A stretch of DNA of 64,000 nucleotides from Paramecium tetraurelia (taxonomy: Eukaryota; Ciliophora; Oligohymenophorea; Peniculida; Parameciidae): assembly GCF_000165425.1 (NCBI RefSeq), contig NW_001799178.1, forward strand, positions 372,001 to 436,000. Reading direction: 5' to 3'. The position numbers were made by a program, and so were the translations under genes. Below, piece after piece: positions 25,928-38,199 of this stretch. Numbering within the stretch: the first letter of the stretch is position 1; each line of letters begins with the position of its first letter. The notes beneath the pieces were generated by a model. That model was not told the DNA's origin. It was given only the letters and a program-made list of their open reading frames with translations, and made no database searches.

Positions 25928-26993
25928 ATGAAATAAAGAAAAAGAAGCCATATTAAGTACTTTCCCACCCCAATCATAGAGGTAAAAATTACGAATTTAT
26001 TTAGGGTCAATATGGTGTAGTTCCAGCCAGAGCAGTACCTTCACATATTCAAAGGCCAAGCTATCTAAGTATGAGAACAATTAAATCTAATAGGTGAAAC
26101 TAAGCCTATTTATGGGATATATGAAGGAGCACCTGTGGTTCATAATTACGATATGATCCAAAGTAAACTACATGATTTAAAAATAGAATTGAGGAAGGCA
26201 GCGTAAATAGCAGCGTAAACTGCCTATGTGGCATAAAAGTCGGTGAAATAGGGAATGACAACGGATGATTTGGATAAGATAGTTCACGAATTCATAATTT
26301 CCTAAAATGCATATCCTTCGCCAATAGGATTCATGGGTTTTCCTAAGAGTGTTTGCACATCAGTAAATGAAGTGTGTTGTCATGGAATACCGAATCTTAG
26401 ACCTTTGGACGGTGGGGATTCCTTAAATATCGATGTGACTATTTTCTACGATGGAGTGCATGGAGATACTAGTGTTATGGCATAGGTTCCTGATATGAAT
26501 CCAGAAATTACTAAATTAATAGATACAACTTAAAAAGTTATAAATTATTTGCACAAATAGAATAGGCCCTTTATGAAGCGATTAAAATTTGTAAGCCAGG
26601 ATAGAAGTTCAGTAAAATTGGAGATATCGTTGAAGAAGTAGCTGCAGATGAAGGATTCACAGTTTGTGAATTATTTACAGGACATGGCATTGGTGAATTG
26701 ATGCATATGCCTCCTACAATAATTCATAATTGTAATTTAATATTGAATATACATATGTAGTCAATGATTATCCAGGAGTGATGGTTCCAGGAAATGTATT
26801 TACGATAGAACCTATTCTCTTGATGCGCCATGGTTAATATTCAATGTGGAAGGATAATTTTACTGTTGTTTCTCCAGATAATCCTAGTGGTATTGTAAAC
26901 TTATCTACTGTAGCTCAATGGGAACATATGGTTTTAATAACGGAAAATGGGTATGAGGTTTTGACAAAGAGAGAGGATGAGACTGGTATATGA
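25928..26993 (+). CDS. Type I methionine aminopeptidase
   Basis: Introns of 23, 25, 29 and 29 nt give 319 residues. The pita-bread fold motifs are complete: the substrate-side His in CCHGIP, the two metal-binding aspartates in [16 protein letters not shown], the His in GHGIG, and the glutamates in TIEPIL and QWEH. The protein removes the initiator methionine from new polypeptides. The roughly 75 residues before the catalytic domain lack the N-terminal zinc fingers of cytosolic MetAP1 and are basic with an SH3-binding-like Pro content, so it may be the organelle form (MAP1D type); that is inference. It diverges from the membrane protein gene across only 59 bp. Confidence 0.93.
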
Positions 26994-27016
26994 CTTATAT
27001 TTTAATAATTATTTTA

Positions 27017-29265
27017 ATGAAAGTGTCCCTACAAGATTTCGGTTTTCATTAGCCCAATGCTCCTGAAGTTAACACCCCTAGGTCTTTGGAGGCGTGTAGA
27101 AGAGAAGGGATTAGTCCTAGTGAGATTGTTAAAGTTTCATTCGAGGAGTATCAAAAAAAGTACAGACTATCCAATTTGGATGCTAAGGGAATAGAGACTT
27201 ATTATAAACATTTTGAAGAGAAGAGGGAAGAAAAATATCGAGATCTTATCAAATAAAGACATATAGTTTTGGAGGATGAAAAGACAGGTAAAATAGTGTA
27301 ACAATTATAATTAGGATTGTGGAGTCAGGATGGATTAGGCAAGAGCAAAATGATTTCTAAATATTCCTAATAAGATGCTTCATCTTTGATTGAGAAAGAG
27401 AAGTAATAAATTGAGAAAATTAAGAAGAAATAGCAAAAAGAGATTGAAAATATGCTGGAGTTTGAATTGAAATTACAAGAGATTAAGGAATAAAATGAAA
27501 AGAAGATGCAGGATGAGAGGACGAAGTAGAAATAGAGAGAATTAGAATTGGAGAAGAAAAGAGCCTAATAGGAGGAAATCAAGAAATAAAAGGAGTTGCA
27601 GAAATAATAAAAAAAAGAACAAGAGGAATAGGCATTGAAGGATAGAATGAAATTACTTGAATCTAAGGAACAAGAACGTATTAAATAAGAGGAATTAAAA
27701 CAAAGATTAAGAGAAGAAGAAACCAAAAGAAAAGAGGATGAAAAGAAGGCATAGTAAGAAAAACTAAGAAAATTAAATGAGGAGAACATTAAATTATAAT
27801 TGGAAGCATTAGAAAAAAGAAAATAAGAAATGGATGAGAAGACTGAGTAGAGGAAGAAAATGATGGAAGAACAAAAAGAAAAGAAAAAGCAAGAGGCTGA
27901 AAAAGCAAGAATTGAAAATGAAGAAAGAATTAGATAAGCTAAAGAAAGAAATGAATAAGAAGTTCTAAGAGTTAAAGAAGATGTTGAAAAAAAATTATAA
28001 ATTAGTGAATAAAAACGATTGTAGTTTGAGGAAGAAAAGAGAAAAAAATTAGAATAGTAAAAAATTGAAGCTGAGTAACATGCAGAAATGATAAGGAAAG
28101 TCATTGAATAAAATGAATAAATGGAATTGGAGAAAAAAAAGGAGTACTTAAAAAAAATAGATGAGGCTGAAGAAAGAAGAAAATAATTAGAAAAAGAATA
28201 GGAAAGAGAGAAGGAGAAAAAGAGATAAGAAGAACATGAGAAAGAATAATAAAGACATTAAGTATTATTATAAAACGAACAAAGGTAAAAAGAGAGAATT
28301 GAAGAATTCTTGAAAAAGTTTTAAGATAAGGATGATAATTTATAAAAAATTCAATTTGAAAGATCTATTTAAATTACGGATAAAAGAAATTAAGATACAT
28401 TAAAGAGAATTGATAAAAGAGATAATGTTGAAAGAATCATGAAAAAATAAGAGTATGATAGAATGAAATTATAAGAAAAATTAAATGAGAAGATGGAAAG
28501 AGCTGATAAAATATAAGAAGATTTGGAATAATTGCTATTATAAAGATAAAATATGAGAAGGGAAATTGATAAGCAAAAAAGAGATCTTTTATTGAAATTA
28601 GAGAAAATTAGAGAAGGAAAGATTCCTCCTTCTGAAATTCAAAAGCAATTTGGTATTACAACTACTGATTTAAAGTCATAAACTTAAGAAGAATAATAAA
28701 ATTATGCCAGAAAATCATAATCTTAATCAATTAATAAAAGTAATAAAAAACTAATGACTTTAACTAAACCTTTTAGTACTGTAAGATCATCCAAAGGCTA
28801 AGATAAACTTCCTGAAATTAATTCATCATCCCCATAATTATAAGAATTATAGAATAATCAATTAAAAACTATAGAACAAGCATAATTACAATAATAACCA
28901 GATTAACAATAATGTAAATAATTTATTATAATGATTAAGAACAAAAAAAATCTCCAAAAAGAACTAAAAAATAAGAAATAGTCCAATCAAAACCAGCTGA
29001 GCCACCAAGTCCAGAAGTGTTATTTGAATTAAACTAAATAATTTAAAGATAAAATCAGGAGATAATGAGAGTCTTTATGGAGGAATAGGCAAATGAAAAT
29101 AGAAGAGATGATAAATTGAGAAATTGTAAATCTGAAAATAGGGCAAAATTAGAAAAGCTTTAAAGTTTAGAGAGATAAAAAGCCCAATAAAGGATTCAAA
29201 GGCTCTAAGAATAGCATTAATATGAATAACAGTAATTTAAATTAGCTCACAATGTAATAGACTGA
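27017..29265 (+). CDS. Long Glu/Lys/Gln coiled-coil protein, 740 aa
   Basis: One TGA-containing intron (28914-28939, 26 nt) gives 740 residues. The first ~100 residues are not coiled coil and contain a PRSLEACRREGI motif that recurs near the N-terminus of many eukaryotic coiled-coil proteins. Residues about 130-560 are an almost unbroken coiled coil of Glu, Lys, Gln and Arg; the rest is Gln/Ser-rich with a short second coil. The base composition is purine-rich on the plus strand, so the complementary strand shows a spurious Ser/Phe-rich reading frame at 27,565-28,104. A structural protein of the cytoskeleton or cilium is likely, but I see no specific marker. It follows the aminopeptidase gene by 23 bp on the same strand. 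Confidence 0.8.
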
Positions 29266-29817
29266 TTTTATTTAATATTTTAGTGGAGAAAATTAATATA
29301 TTACTTTTTAATTATTATTAAAACATATTTTCTTCATTAGCAACTAGAACTATATTTTTATGAAAGAAAACTGCCTAATAGTTTATTTGTTATTAAATTA
29401 AATGAAAAATTTAAATAGTTAAAATACTTAATCTTCTTATTAAACAGATTTTTATAAACTACAAACAAGTAAGAAGAACAAATATATTCTTTATAAATCG
29501 TTTTATATTCTATTTATGTTAAATTAAAGTTAGATATTAATAAACTAAGAAGATCTTAGTCAGAATAAGGTTATATCAATTAAATAAAAATAATAATTGG
29601 AATAACTAACGCATTCTGATTTTAATTTCTAAAGTTTTCTTTTAAAATTTGCTATCTCAAGTTTGTAAAAGATACTCTTAAATTGGGATTGGTAATATAG
29701 GTAATAAAAACTCATTTTACATTTTATTAATTTAAACTTACATTTTGTTCTTTATCCTTTTTATAAAAAATTAAATTAGAAATAAATCAGATTGGTTTAT
29801 GATATTAATTTAATTAA
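29266..29817. other. AT-rich intergenic stretch with an unsupported open frame
   Basis: About 550 bp between two plus-strand genes. A code-6 plus-strand frame from an ATG at 29360 stays open past the next gene's start, reading a Lys/Leu/Tyr/Gln-rich product of about 195 codons. At this base composition such a run is possible by chance, and its end overlaps the better-supported gene at 29,818. I see no other structure. Confidence 0.35.
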
Positions 29818-30294
29818 ATGGGGTGTGCATGTTAATGTTTATCAATTGCATCCAAACAAAAGTAAAATAATTGTGATGAAGAAAGTGAATGCAACTCAAT
29901 TAAAAAGCCAATTTTTGAACATCCAAGACCGATTTTAGATTCTGTGAGTTCGATTTCCTCGTATTCTGATGAATATTCTTCTCGCCCTTTGCAAACTGTT
30001 GGTTAAATATAAACGTAGGATTGGATTTACCTAAATCAGAGTGATAATAAATACATGGAAAGAAGAGTTAATAGGAGGTTAAATGAAAACAGCTTGAGTC
30101 CACTCTAAAAGGAACATCTAAATACTTTTTCGGATTTGTCTGTAGAATTGATTGCTGAGGATCAAGTAAAATTGATAATTCCAACCAAAATCAAAAGGTG
30201 TTTGAATAGAAGAAGGGTTACTTCAAAGGTAGATTTATTGAATAAGGTAAAATAAATGAAGTACCAAGAAAAATTTAAAAGAAGAAAGACTTGA
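29818..30294 (+). CDS. Small protein with candidate N-myristoylation/palmitoylation site, 158 aa
   Basis: A 159-codon frame with no intron. The protein starts MGCACQC, with Gly at position 2 and Cys at 3, 5 and 7, the arrangement seen in dually acylated membrane-anchored proteins; the other requirement, a small residue at position 6, is not met (Gln), so myristoylation is only possible. The rest is polar with a Ser-rich stretch near residues 45-60 and a basic C-terminus rich in Lys and Arg. No catalytic domain is seen. It could be a membrane-attached adaptor; the family is not recognised. Confidence 0.55.
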
Positions 30295-30321
30295 AGATCA
30301 TATTTTGCATTTTTTAATAAT

Positions 30322-30647
30322 TCAATCTCTCTTAATAAAATGATGTGTTATTTATTGCTACACCTTTTTTTGTCTGAGCAAACCGAAGTATAACTCTGGA
30401 TACATAATTAAACCAAATCCAAAGAAACTAATGAAGCCGGTTTGAAGGGGTCTTGATTTAATTCCTTTGACGGCTACTCCAATAGCCAAATTAACAACTG
30501 AGAGTCCAACCAAAAGATTAAATCTTGACTCAGGCTTTAAGTTGGTCACAATATCTGTCTTAAGTCCTTAGCTGGATCAATAAAAATACTTGTTAATTCC
30601 TCTCCAAATTCATTTAGTGGTTGATTAATTAAATCAAAATAACCCAT
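30322..30647 (-). CDS. Small two-helix membrane protein, 100 aa
   Basis: One 23-nt intron gives 100 residues. Residues about 34-50 and 58-78 are hydrophobic and Gly/Phe-rich, a likely helical hairpin; the ends are charged and the last ~15 residues are Gln/His/Lys. The start is set by splicing: the unspliced frame runs into TGA just before the membrane part. The size and hairpin suggest an organelle inner-membrane accessory subunit, but nothing specific identifies it. It converges on the gene at 29,818 with 27 bp between stops. Confidence 0.6.
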
Positions 30648-30843
30648 AAATAATTATAATAATGAAATATTAATTTTACAAATTATTCTTTGAGTTAAAT
30701 TCTGTTATACAATGCAGGAAAAGTAATCAAAAATAAAATTACATTCTTCTTAATATTATCCCCAGAATATTAATCATGAATTTTTGATAAAACCAATCAG
30801 AGTTATCTCGAAAAAGTTAATTATTAATTTATTAACGGAAAAT

Positions 30844-33101
30844 ATGAATAAAACAAGATCAAGTTTTGCTACTTTACGAACGAAAACTCAAATTAATATG
30901 GCTAGCCAAGGAACCCTTCCTTGTCCATCACATCCTTCATTTAACATCTCCCACGTTTGTTTATGTACGACTTGCACATAATCAATTTCATTTTGTTCTG
31001 AATGTCTCTTTGAAACCTAGCATCAACAACACTTAGCTAAACATAAAGAACATATCGTCGGATGGAATGACTTAATGATTCTTTGTAGAAGGCAAAGTGT
31101 GTCAGGCAGATTGGGAGACGAGCCTTAAAAAGAATTGAATCAAATAGTGCTTTCCACCCAGGCTCATCAAGCTAGCTTTAAAACATATATCAAAAATTAG
31201 GAATAATTGATTAACAATGATTTTGATGGATTAATTACTAAATTTACAGAAATGATTAATAAAGTTAAGGCTGAATTTATGGCTCCATATAAAAACTATT
31301 TGTAAGATCTAATGGATATGGGAACTATATTGGAAAAATTAGTATCTGATTATTATTTAGAGAAAAATAAGGATTACAATAACGATTATGATAATTTCTT
31401 AAGTGAAGTTAGCAAGTTATAAGAACAGCAATCTTCTAATAAGAAAACCGATTAAAATCAATTTAATTTGAGAAAATTAATGTAGAATATAATACCTTTG
31501 GTAAGCAAGGCAAATGGTTAGTTTTAGAGAGCACTGTAATAATAAAATTTGAATGTAGAGGAGGGAGAATCTCAAAAGTCAGGATATTCATTATTCAGTA
31601 ATATGGCATTGAAGCAAAGTGATAATTAAGTCTTAAATGATTTGGTGAATGACTATAAAGTATTGTTAAACAGTAGACCTTGTTATAAAAATTAAGGATT
31701 AGCCTAATAAACATACAATGGAATGTAGGAGTTAATAGATAAATGCTATCACTCTTTAACTTAAGTAGACTTTATGTCTCCAGGCTATAAAAGTTAAATG
31801 ATTAAAATGAACAAAGAAAATATCAGTTTAAAGCAATAACTGGCCTCTCCAAAAGGTACTAAATACTTGGAAACTATCATTAAGGAATAGAGCACTAAAA
31901 CATTAAAATAGTTAACTAAATTAGAGGAAGATGAGGACGAAGTAAGAGAAATGCAATTAAAGCATAGATTGAGATAAACAACTTAATTAATTATATCAGA
32001 TCCACTAGCATCAATCTCATTTGTGAAGACGATCAAAACAACTCATAAATAGGGTATTAATTGTATGGTCCAATTTGATGATGATTTTATTGCTACTGGT
32101 TCAAATGATAGGACAGTCAAAATATATAGATATAGAGTTTATGAACTATTTAAGGAAATACAATTTAAGAGTGATGTGACATCCTTGGCTGTTTAAGTAA
32201 GAAAGGATGGTTCTTCTTTTTTAATCGTTGGTTTATTTAAGGATATTTGCATTTTGAATCAAGGCTTCGAAGTACTTAAGTCAATTGATAGAATTCATAA
32301 TGGTTAAATAAATTCTATTGTTTGTTTAGAAGATGCAACTACAATATTCAGTTGTGCACAAGGTGATAATAGATTACTATAATGGAATACTTAGAATGAT
32401 CAATAAAAAAAATATTTTGAGCATAGAGATTCTATTACATGTATGACATTACTTGGAGATCAATATATTGCATCAGGTGGAAAGGATAGAAACATAAAAG
32501 TGTACAAATAGACATACACAAATAACGTGTTTGAAAAATTGTAATTGTCTATGAGTTTGTCAGATGCCCATCCAACTGAAGTCACTAGTTTAGCTTATGG
32601 TGGAGGAAACATTCTTTATAGTAGTAGTGCTTCAGGGGAATTAAAGGTTTGGGACTTCATGGATGGAACTATGATTAAACAAGTTAAAAACTATGCTGGA
32701 TGGTGTTTCAGAATAATCAACTTCTAATTAGAAGAGGAACAGAATCCATAATAGAAGACTTAACTGTAAACTTCAATTCCATTATGTGGATCACCAAGAA
32801 GAAAGAAGTAGCCATCAAATGAATATGAATGCATTAAAAACAGCTTCATTGGTACTGTGAGTTTTGATGGCACTTTCAAAATATTCAATGGCAAAGCTTT
32901 GTTAAATGATAAGTAATAACATTTAATTAAATTATTAGTCCATAACCTATGATCACAACTCAACTGAAATCTTTGCATGATTGTCATCCATTTGGAGGAG
33001 TGTTGGCTATTAGAGATAGTATCACTGATAAGATTGATGTATTGAGTAGTGGCAACAAGAACGATTGCAATATTTAGTTGTATAGTTTAGCATAATCATG
33101 A
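30844..33101 (+). CDS. B-box zinc finger, coiled-coil and WD40 repeat protein
   Basis: One intron (32913-32938) gives 743 residues. Near residue 25 a Cys/His cluster (CPSHP, CLCTTC, CSECLF and a later HxxxHxxxH run) fits a B-box-type zinc finger. Residues about 100-370 are helical and Gln-rich. Residues about 390-740 contain WD40 blades, seen as GSNDRTVKIYRY, GGKDRNIKVYK, SGELKVWDFM and SFDGTFKIFN. The order is like TRIM-type scaffolds without a RING finger; in ciliates such proteins are common and mostly uncharacterised. Function is not predictable beyond protein scaffolding. Confidence 0.8.
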
Positions 33102-33147
33102 GTCAGTTTATATTATATACTAAGTTTACACAATTTTAATTAAATTT

Positions 33148-35034
33148 ATGAGAAAGATATTATCCTCAGCAATTGCCATAACTCTTAGACGTACTCCATT
33201 AGTAGTTCCATAACGTACATAACGAATAGCAGCTACTTTAATCTCTCTTCCATTAATAAGATATGGCTTTTAAGTACAAGATCCAAATAGATTAGACTCT
33301 AAATCTTAATGATGCCTATGAAGTTTCAATTGAGGATAATCTCAATGAAGGTGAAATGAGAGAAGTCTAAGTGGGTCCAAAAAAGGAAGATGCTGTTTTA
33401 GTATGCAAAGTGGATGGGCAGATCTATTGTGTTTCTAATTCATGTCCACATGTAGGAGCCCCCCTTTCTGCTGGATTCTTGGTTGGTGATAAGGTCAAAT
33501 GCCCATTTCATAATGCCAGTTTTTCAGTTAAAGATGGTGTGCATGAGGAAGGACCTATGTTTAGAGGATTATAAACATTCCCTGTCAAATAAGAAAATGG
33601 ATAATTAGTTATAAGAGTAGAGAAATAATTATTAAATGCTCCAAGAACATTGAATATGGTGACAAAAGGAGATGATCCTACACATGTTGTGATTGTTGGA
33701 GGAGGGTATGATTATCGATTAAATATATCAGAGTATCTGGTTAGAGTGCAGCTGAGACACTTCGTTAGGCTGGATTCAGAGGAAAGATTACTCTTATTAC
33801 AGCTGAAGATTCATTACCTTATGATAGAACACCTATGAGCAAGATGACATTTTTTGGTTAAATAATAGGGTTTTGTAAATAAGACCCCAATAATTTTATG
33901 AATAGTATGGAATAGATGTATTGACCAATACTACAGTTGAATCAATAGATATTAATAACTAAGATGTTGTAGTAGGAAAGGAGAAAATTCATTATGATAA
34001 ATTATTGTTGGCCACAGGTGGTACTGCTCGTAGACCTCAATTAGATGGAGTCAATTTAGGAAATGTTCATACTTTGAGATAATTCAATGATTTAGAATCT
34101 ATAAGAGACAAGGCAAAGACAGCAAAAAACATAGTTGTTGTTGGTGCTTCATTTATTGGTATGGAGACAGCTTCAGCTATCAAAAAGGAATTTAAAGATC
34201 AAGTCAATATCACAGTTGTTGATAGCACTACAGTACCATTTGAAAGAGTTCTTGGTAAAGAAGTTGGAGGATCTTTATAGAAATTACATGAAGCTAATGG
34301 AGTTGAATTTGAATTGAATGCTGGAGTCAAAAGAATTGGAGGAGTAGGTTAAGTATAAAGAGTTGATTTACTTAATGGAAAATCATTATAGGCTGACTTA
34401 GTCATTTTGGGAACTGGAATTCAGCCAAATAACAAATTGGTTAAAGATCAATTAAAAATATCTCCAAATGGTGGTATTGAAACAGATGTGTTCTTGAAGG
34501 CTGCCAAGAATGTTTATGCATCAGGAGATATCTCAAGTTATCCATATTGGGCCACTGGAGAACATGTCAGAATTGAACATCAAAATGAAGCTGTAAGATA
34601 AGGGTAACATAATTGATTAATAATATTAGATATGTTGCTGCTTTGAATATTTTAGGTAAACCAACACCTTTGACAGATGTACCATTCTTTTGGACAAGAT
34701 AATGGGATAGAACATTAGCTTATAGTGGAGTTGGCTAAGGATTTGATGAAGTTATTGTGGATGGAGACTTAACTCAATAGAAGTTTGTTGCTTATTACGC
34801 TAGAAAAGGACGTGTTGTAGCTTCTGCTAGTATGAACACTCCAAATGTATTTTATATTTAAATCATTTTTAGGCTTAAATGATTATATCAGAAGCATTAA
34901 GATTGAATGTTATGCCAAGTGCTGAAGATTTGAAGGAGAAGAAAGTCAGTTTAGATGATATTAAGAAGATTGTCTTAAGCAAAGGATCATCTTGCCATTG
35001 CAAACGTGCTGGATAGTGTTAGGCATAATTGTGA
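33148..35034 (+). CDS. AIFM3: AIFM3-like Rieske/pyridine nucleotide-disulfide oxidoreductase, one frame slip
   Basis: Four introns (22, 26, 26 and 26 nt) give about 595 residues if one base is added near the T6 run at 33850-33855; without it the frame stops 25 codons later. A basic, mitochondrial-type presequence is followed by a Rieske [2Fe-2S] domain with SCPHVGAPL and CPFHNASF supplying Cys/His ligands. Two dinucleotide folds follow: VVIVGGG-SG for FAD and VVVGASFIGME for NAD(P)H, and GDISSYPYW near the FAD. The last ~55 residues end in an unusual Cys cluster, CHCKRAGQC. Family members are mitochondrial flavoproteins with a Rieske centre. The conserved sequence on both sides of the slip argues for an assembly error rather than gene decay. 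Confidence 0.88.
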
Positions 35035-35088
35035 GTATGAAGTTAATAAATAAATCGAAATTAATTAAAATAATAATAAAACGTGTTA

Positions 35089-37581
35089 ATGAGACACATT
35101 ATTCTCATGTTGATCACGCAATGTTTTGCTGCTAATATTGATGTTTAGATCTCATACATAGATGCCCCCTTGATCAACATACATTGGTGTAGTGATACAG
35201 TCTTGGCACTCACATCCAAAGGATCTGTATATAGAAGTGATGATCGCGGTAGACAATGGATTAAAATGTCAGAGATATTTCATAGAAAAGCACTCATATA
35301 ACTTGAAAATTCAGATGAGAGAATCGGAATTGTAAATAATTTGGTTGCAAGTCCTGTTGATAAATAATTAATATTATTTACAGGAACAGATCAAATAGCT
35401 TGGATTTCCCTTGATTGTGGTAAAACAATAACAGCAGTTAATGCTGGAAAATAGTTGCGAGAATATCAATTCCATCCTCTGGAAAAAGATTGGATTATTG
35501 CTTCAGCTTGGAAATAATGTGGATCAGATGAGCTGTTAGCAGGAACACCTTGTGTTTCTTATAAGGAACTTCTCCTGAGTTAAGACACTGGAATTACATG
35601 GCATTCAATTGCGACTTATGTAAATCAATTTACTTGGGGTATCAAAAACAAAGAAATGGCTAAATATACTCCTAAGGAACGAATTCTAGCATCATTCGAA
35701 CCATAAGGCAAAGGACATCAATCTATAAGCAGTTGGAATATGGATTACAATTTATATTATAGTGATGACTTTTTCCAAACTCGTACTCTGAGTGTTCCGG
35801 CAGGTTCTAGATTTATGCTCACTGAGTCTTTCTTATTTGTTGCTAAAGTCACTTCCTAAGCAACATAAGAAGTCAGTCTATATGTCAGTGGCACTGAATT
35901 AGGGTAATACAAATATAGTGTAATTGATGCAGATTCGAAACTATTAGAACATTCCTATAGCATATTGGACACTTCAGAAAATCAAGTGTTTATGGTGGTC
36001 AATCATCTCAAACCATCTTCCCCTTTGGGAGTTATTTATATTAGTGATTCCACTGGTACTAGATACTCTAGATCTTTGGAGAATGTGTCAAGATTAGAAA
36101 ACAGCGCTGAGTTTTACAGAGTGTAAGGATTGGAAGGCATTTATTTAGCTAATGTTTATGCTGAAGATCAAGCTAAGATTTACACCAATTAAGTATTTGA
36201 ATCTATGGAAGAAGGTTTTTATGCTTAACAAAATGGATTCAAAGATGAAGATCTTAAAAAATACAAACAAACCAGGATTACTTTCGATAAAGGAGGATAA
36301 TGGGTCCCTTTGAAGGTATTATATTGATTTTCTATTTTTATTAGCCTCCAACAGTTGATGCTGATGGAAAACCAATCAATTGCAATAAGTGCTAATTACA
36401 TTTGCATCTTAGTTAAGCATTTTATTAATTCGCACCTATTTACACTGAAACCAATTCCATAGGTATTATTGTCGCAACAGGTTCTATTGGAAAGTACTTA
36501 AGTTATAGATAGGATTAAGTTAATACTTATCTGAGTAGAGATGGAGGGTTGACTTGGATTGAAATCAAAAAAGGATCATACATATATGAAATTAGTAATC
36601 ATGGAGGATTGATTGTTATGGCTAAAGATCAAGAAACTACTAATCAGATTGTCTATTCTTGGAATGGTGGTATGGAATGGACTCCATTCAATATTTTGGA
36701 TTAGAAGGCAGAAATTCAAAATATCATCACTGAACCTTAAAATAAAGGATCTAGATTTATTGCTTATGGAGCTATTTAATTAGAATCTAATGGCATCAAA
36801 ACTGAGTAGGGTTTATTGGCAACTATTGATCTGGATGAATTACATCAAAGAAATTGTATTGGATAAGACAAAGCAGGGGAAATTGGAAGTGATTATGAAT
36901 TGTGGACCCCTTCTGGCCTTGTCAATCCAGAGTGTTTATTTGGTAAAAAGGTTACTTATATGAGAAAAAGAAGAGAAGCTGCTTGTTACAATCCAGAATA
37001 ATTGGAAAGAATTATGAGTGTTACTCCATGTTAATGCTCTTAAGAAGATTATGAATGCGATCTAGGATTTGTTATGACTAATTAATAATGTACTCCAATC
37101 AATGGTACTTTAAATATTGATCCACCTGCTTAATGTGACGAATATTATACAGTGTCTAGTGGATATAGAAAGATTGCAGGAGATATTTGTGAAGGGGGAG
37201 TTGAGCATATTTCGATGAGATTCACTTGTCCCAATAATAAGAATTGGATATTTGATTGGTTGGTCATCGGTGGAATCTTGTTTGGATTATATTGGCTTTA
37301 CAATAATCAAGAGAAAGTAAAGGAATTCTTTGCTAGAACAGAGATGCGTGAAATACCATAGTCCAAATAAGAAGTAATATAATATCATTTATAGTTAGAT
37401 GTTGATCCAATAGATTTAATAAAGGTAGCCAAAATAATAATAACAATAACAATAACAATAACAATATTAACCAATTGATTTAGAATAGAATGAATAATAA
37501 GATTAAAAGTTTGATGAAGATTTGATTGAAAGAGATGATGATGTATAAATAGAAGATGAAACAGCTCATGAGTTGATTTGA
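35089..37581 (+). CDS. VPS10/sortilin-type sorting receptor
   Basis: Introns at 36316-36344 (29 nt) and one 31-nt intron in the tail give 810 residues. A signal peptide (hydrophobic core ILMLITQCFA) precedes a long VPS10 beta-propeller with Asp-box-like turns (SDDRGRQW, SRDGGLTW, WNGGMEW). A Cys-rich 10CC region near residues 640-720 follows, with Asn-Pro-Glu and CDLGF elements. One membrane helix near 745-763 precedes a cytoplasmic tail with a Gln tract encoded by TAA/CAA repeats and an acidic end. The family carries cargo from the Golgi to endosomes or lysosomes; in ciliates sortilins also serve secretory granule formation (known for Tetrahymena SOR4). The tail intron boundary is less certain. 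Confidence 0.88.
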
Positions 37582-37604
37582 ATATTTGGGTATAAATTAA
37601 TTTA

Positions 37605-38136
37605 ATGACTATTAATGGATTATTGATACCTAGTAAATTTATTCTAGTTTCCTGTCATTTCATTACATCGCTAATGGCTTATTATGGAGCTGTATCCAAC
37701 TCCTCATCTATTAGAAAGAAAACATCTTGGCTAATTTTCAACTCAAAACATATGACACCAATTCCGATGCATACACTACAGCCTATAATTCCATTGTCTC
37801 GTGCATCATAATTGGAATGATTGGTCTGGGTATCGAAATGATATTCATTATAACTGGAATTACCATGTTCTATGATACCAGCAATTTTTTAAGTAAAAGT
37901 TACTTAATTTCAATAAGTTATCTGTTTACACGCAGTTGGTATCATAGTTTACAGCGAGTTTATTATAGGAGCATGGCCTTACTACGAATTATGGTATTAT
38001 TGGGCAGCATTTATGTAAACTATTCGAAATGACTTATAGTTTGTTACCAGTTTTATTAGAGATAGTGGCAACTTGTTTTGGGAACATTCTGTACGGAACA
38101 GCTTTCAAAAGAAGGCTATCAAGAAAAGGGAATTGA
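37605..38136 (+). CDS. TMEM107: TMEM107 ciliary transition-zone membrane protein
   Basis: Introns of 23, 25 and 25 nt give 152 residues, close to animal TMEM107 (about 140). Four membrane helices are visible. The N-terminal LIPSKFILVSCHF aligns with the family's LVPSRF start, and the TGITMFYDTSNFL stretch after helix 2 matches the SGVSMFNSTQSL segment. TMEM107 belongs to the MKS module that gates the ciliary base. The gene begins 23 bp after the sortilin stop on the same strand. Confidence 0.8.
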
Positions 38137-38199
38137 TCATACATGATTATTAAATATCTATGAAATGGAATCACAAATATATATCTCATAAATATTTAA

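Noticed and set aside
27565-28104. 179-codon Ser/Phe-rich open frame on the minus strand
   Set aside because: It is the complement of the Glu/Lys/Gln coiled-coil gene at 27,017-29,265; purine-rich coding DNA gives pyrimidine-rich antisense frames.
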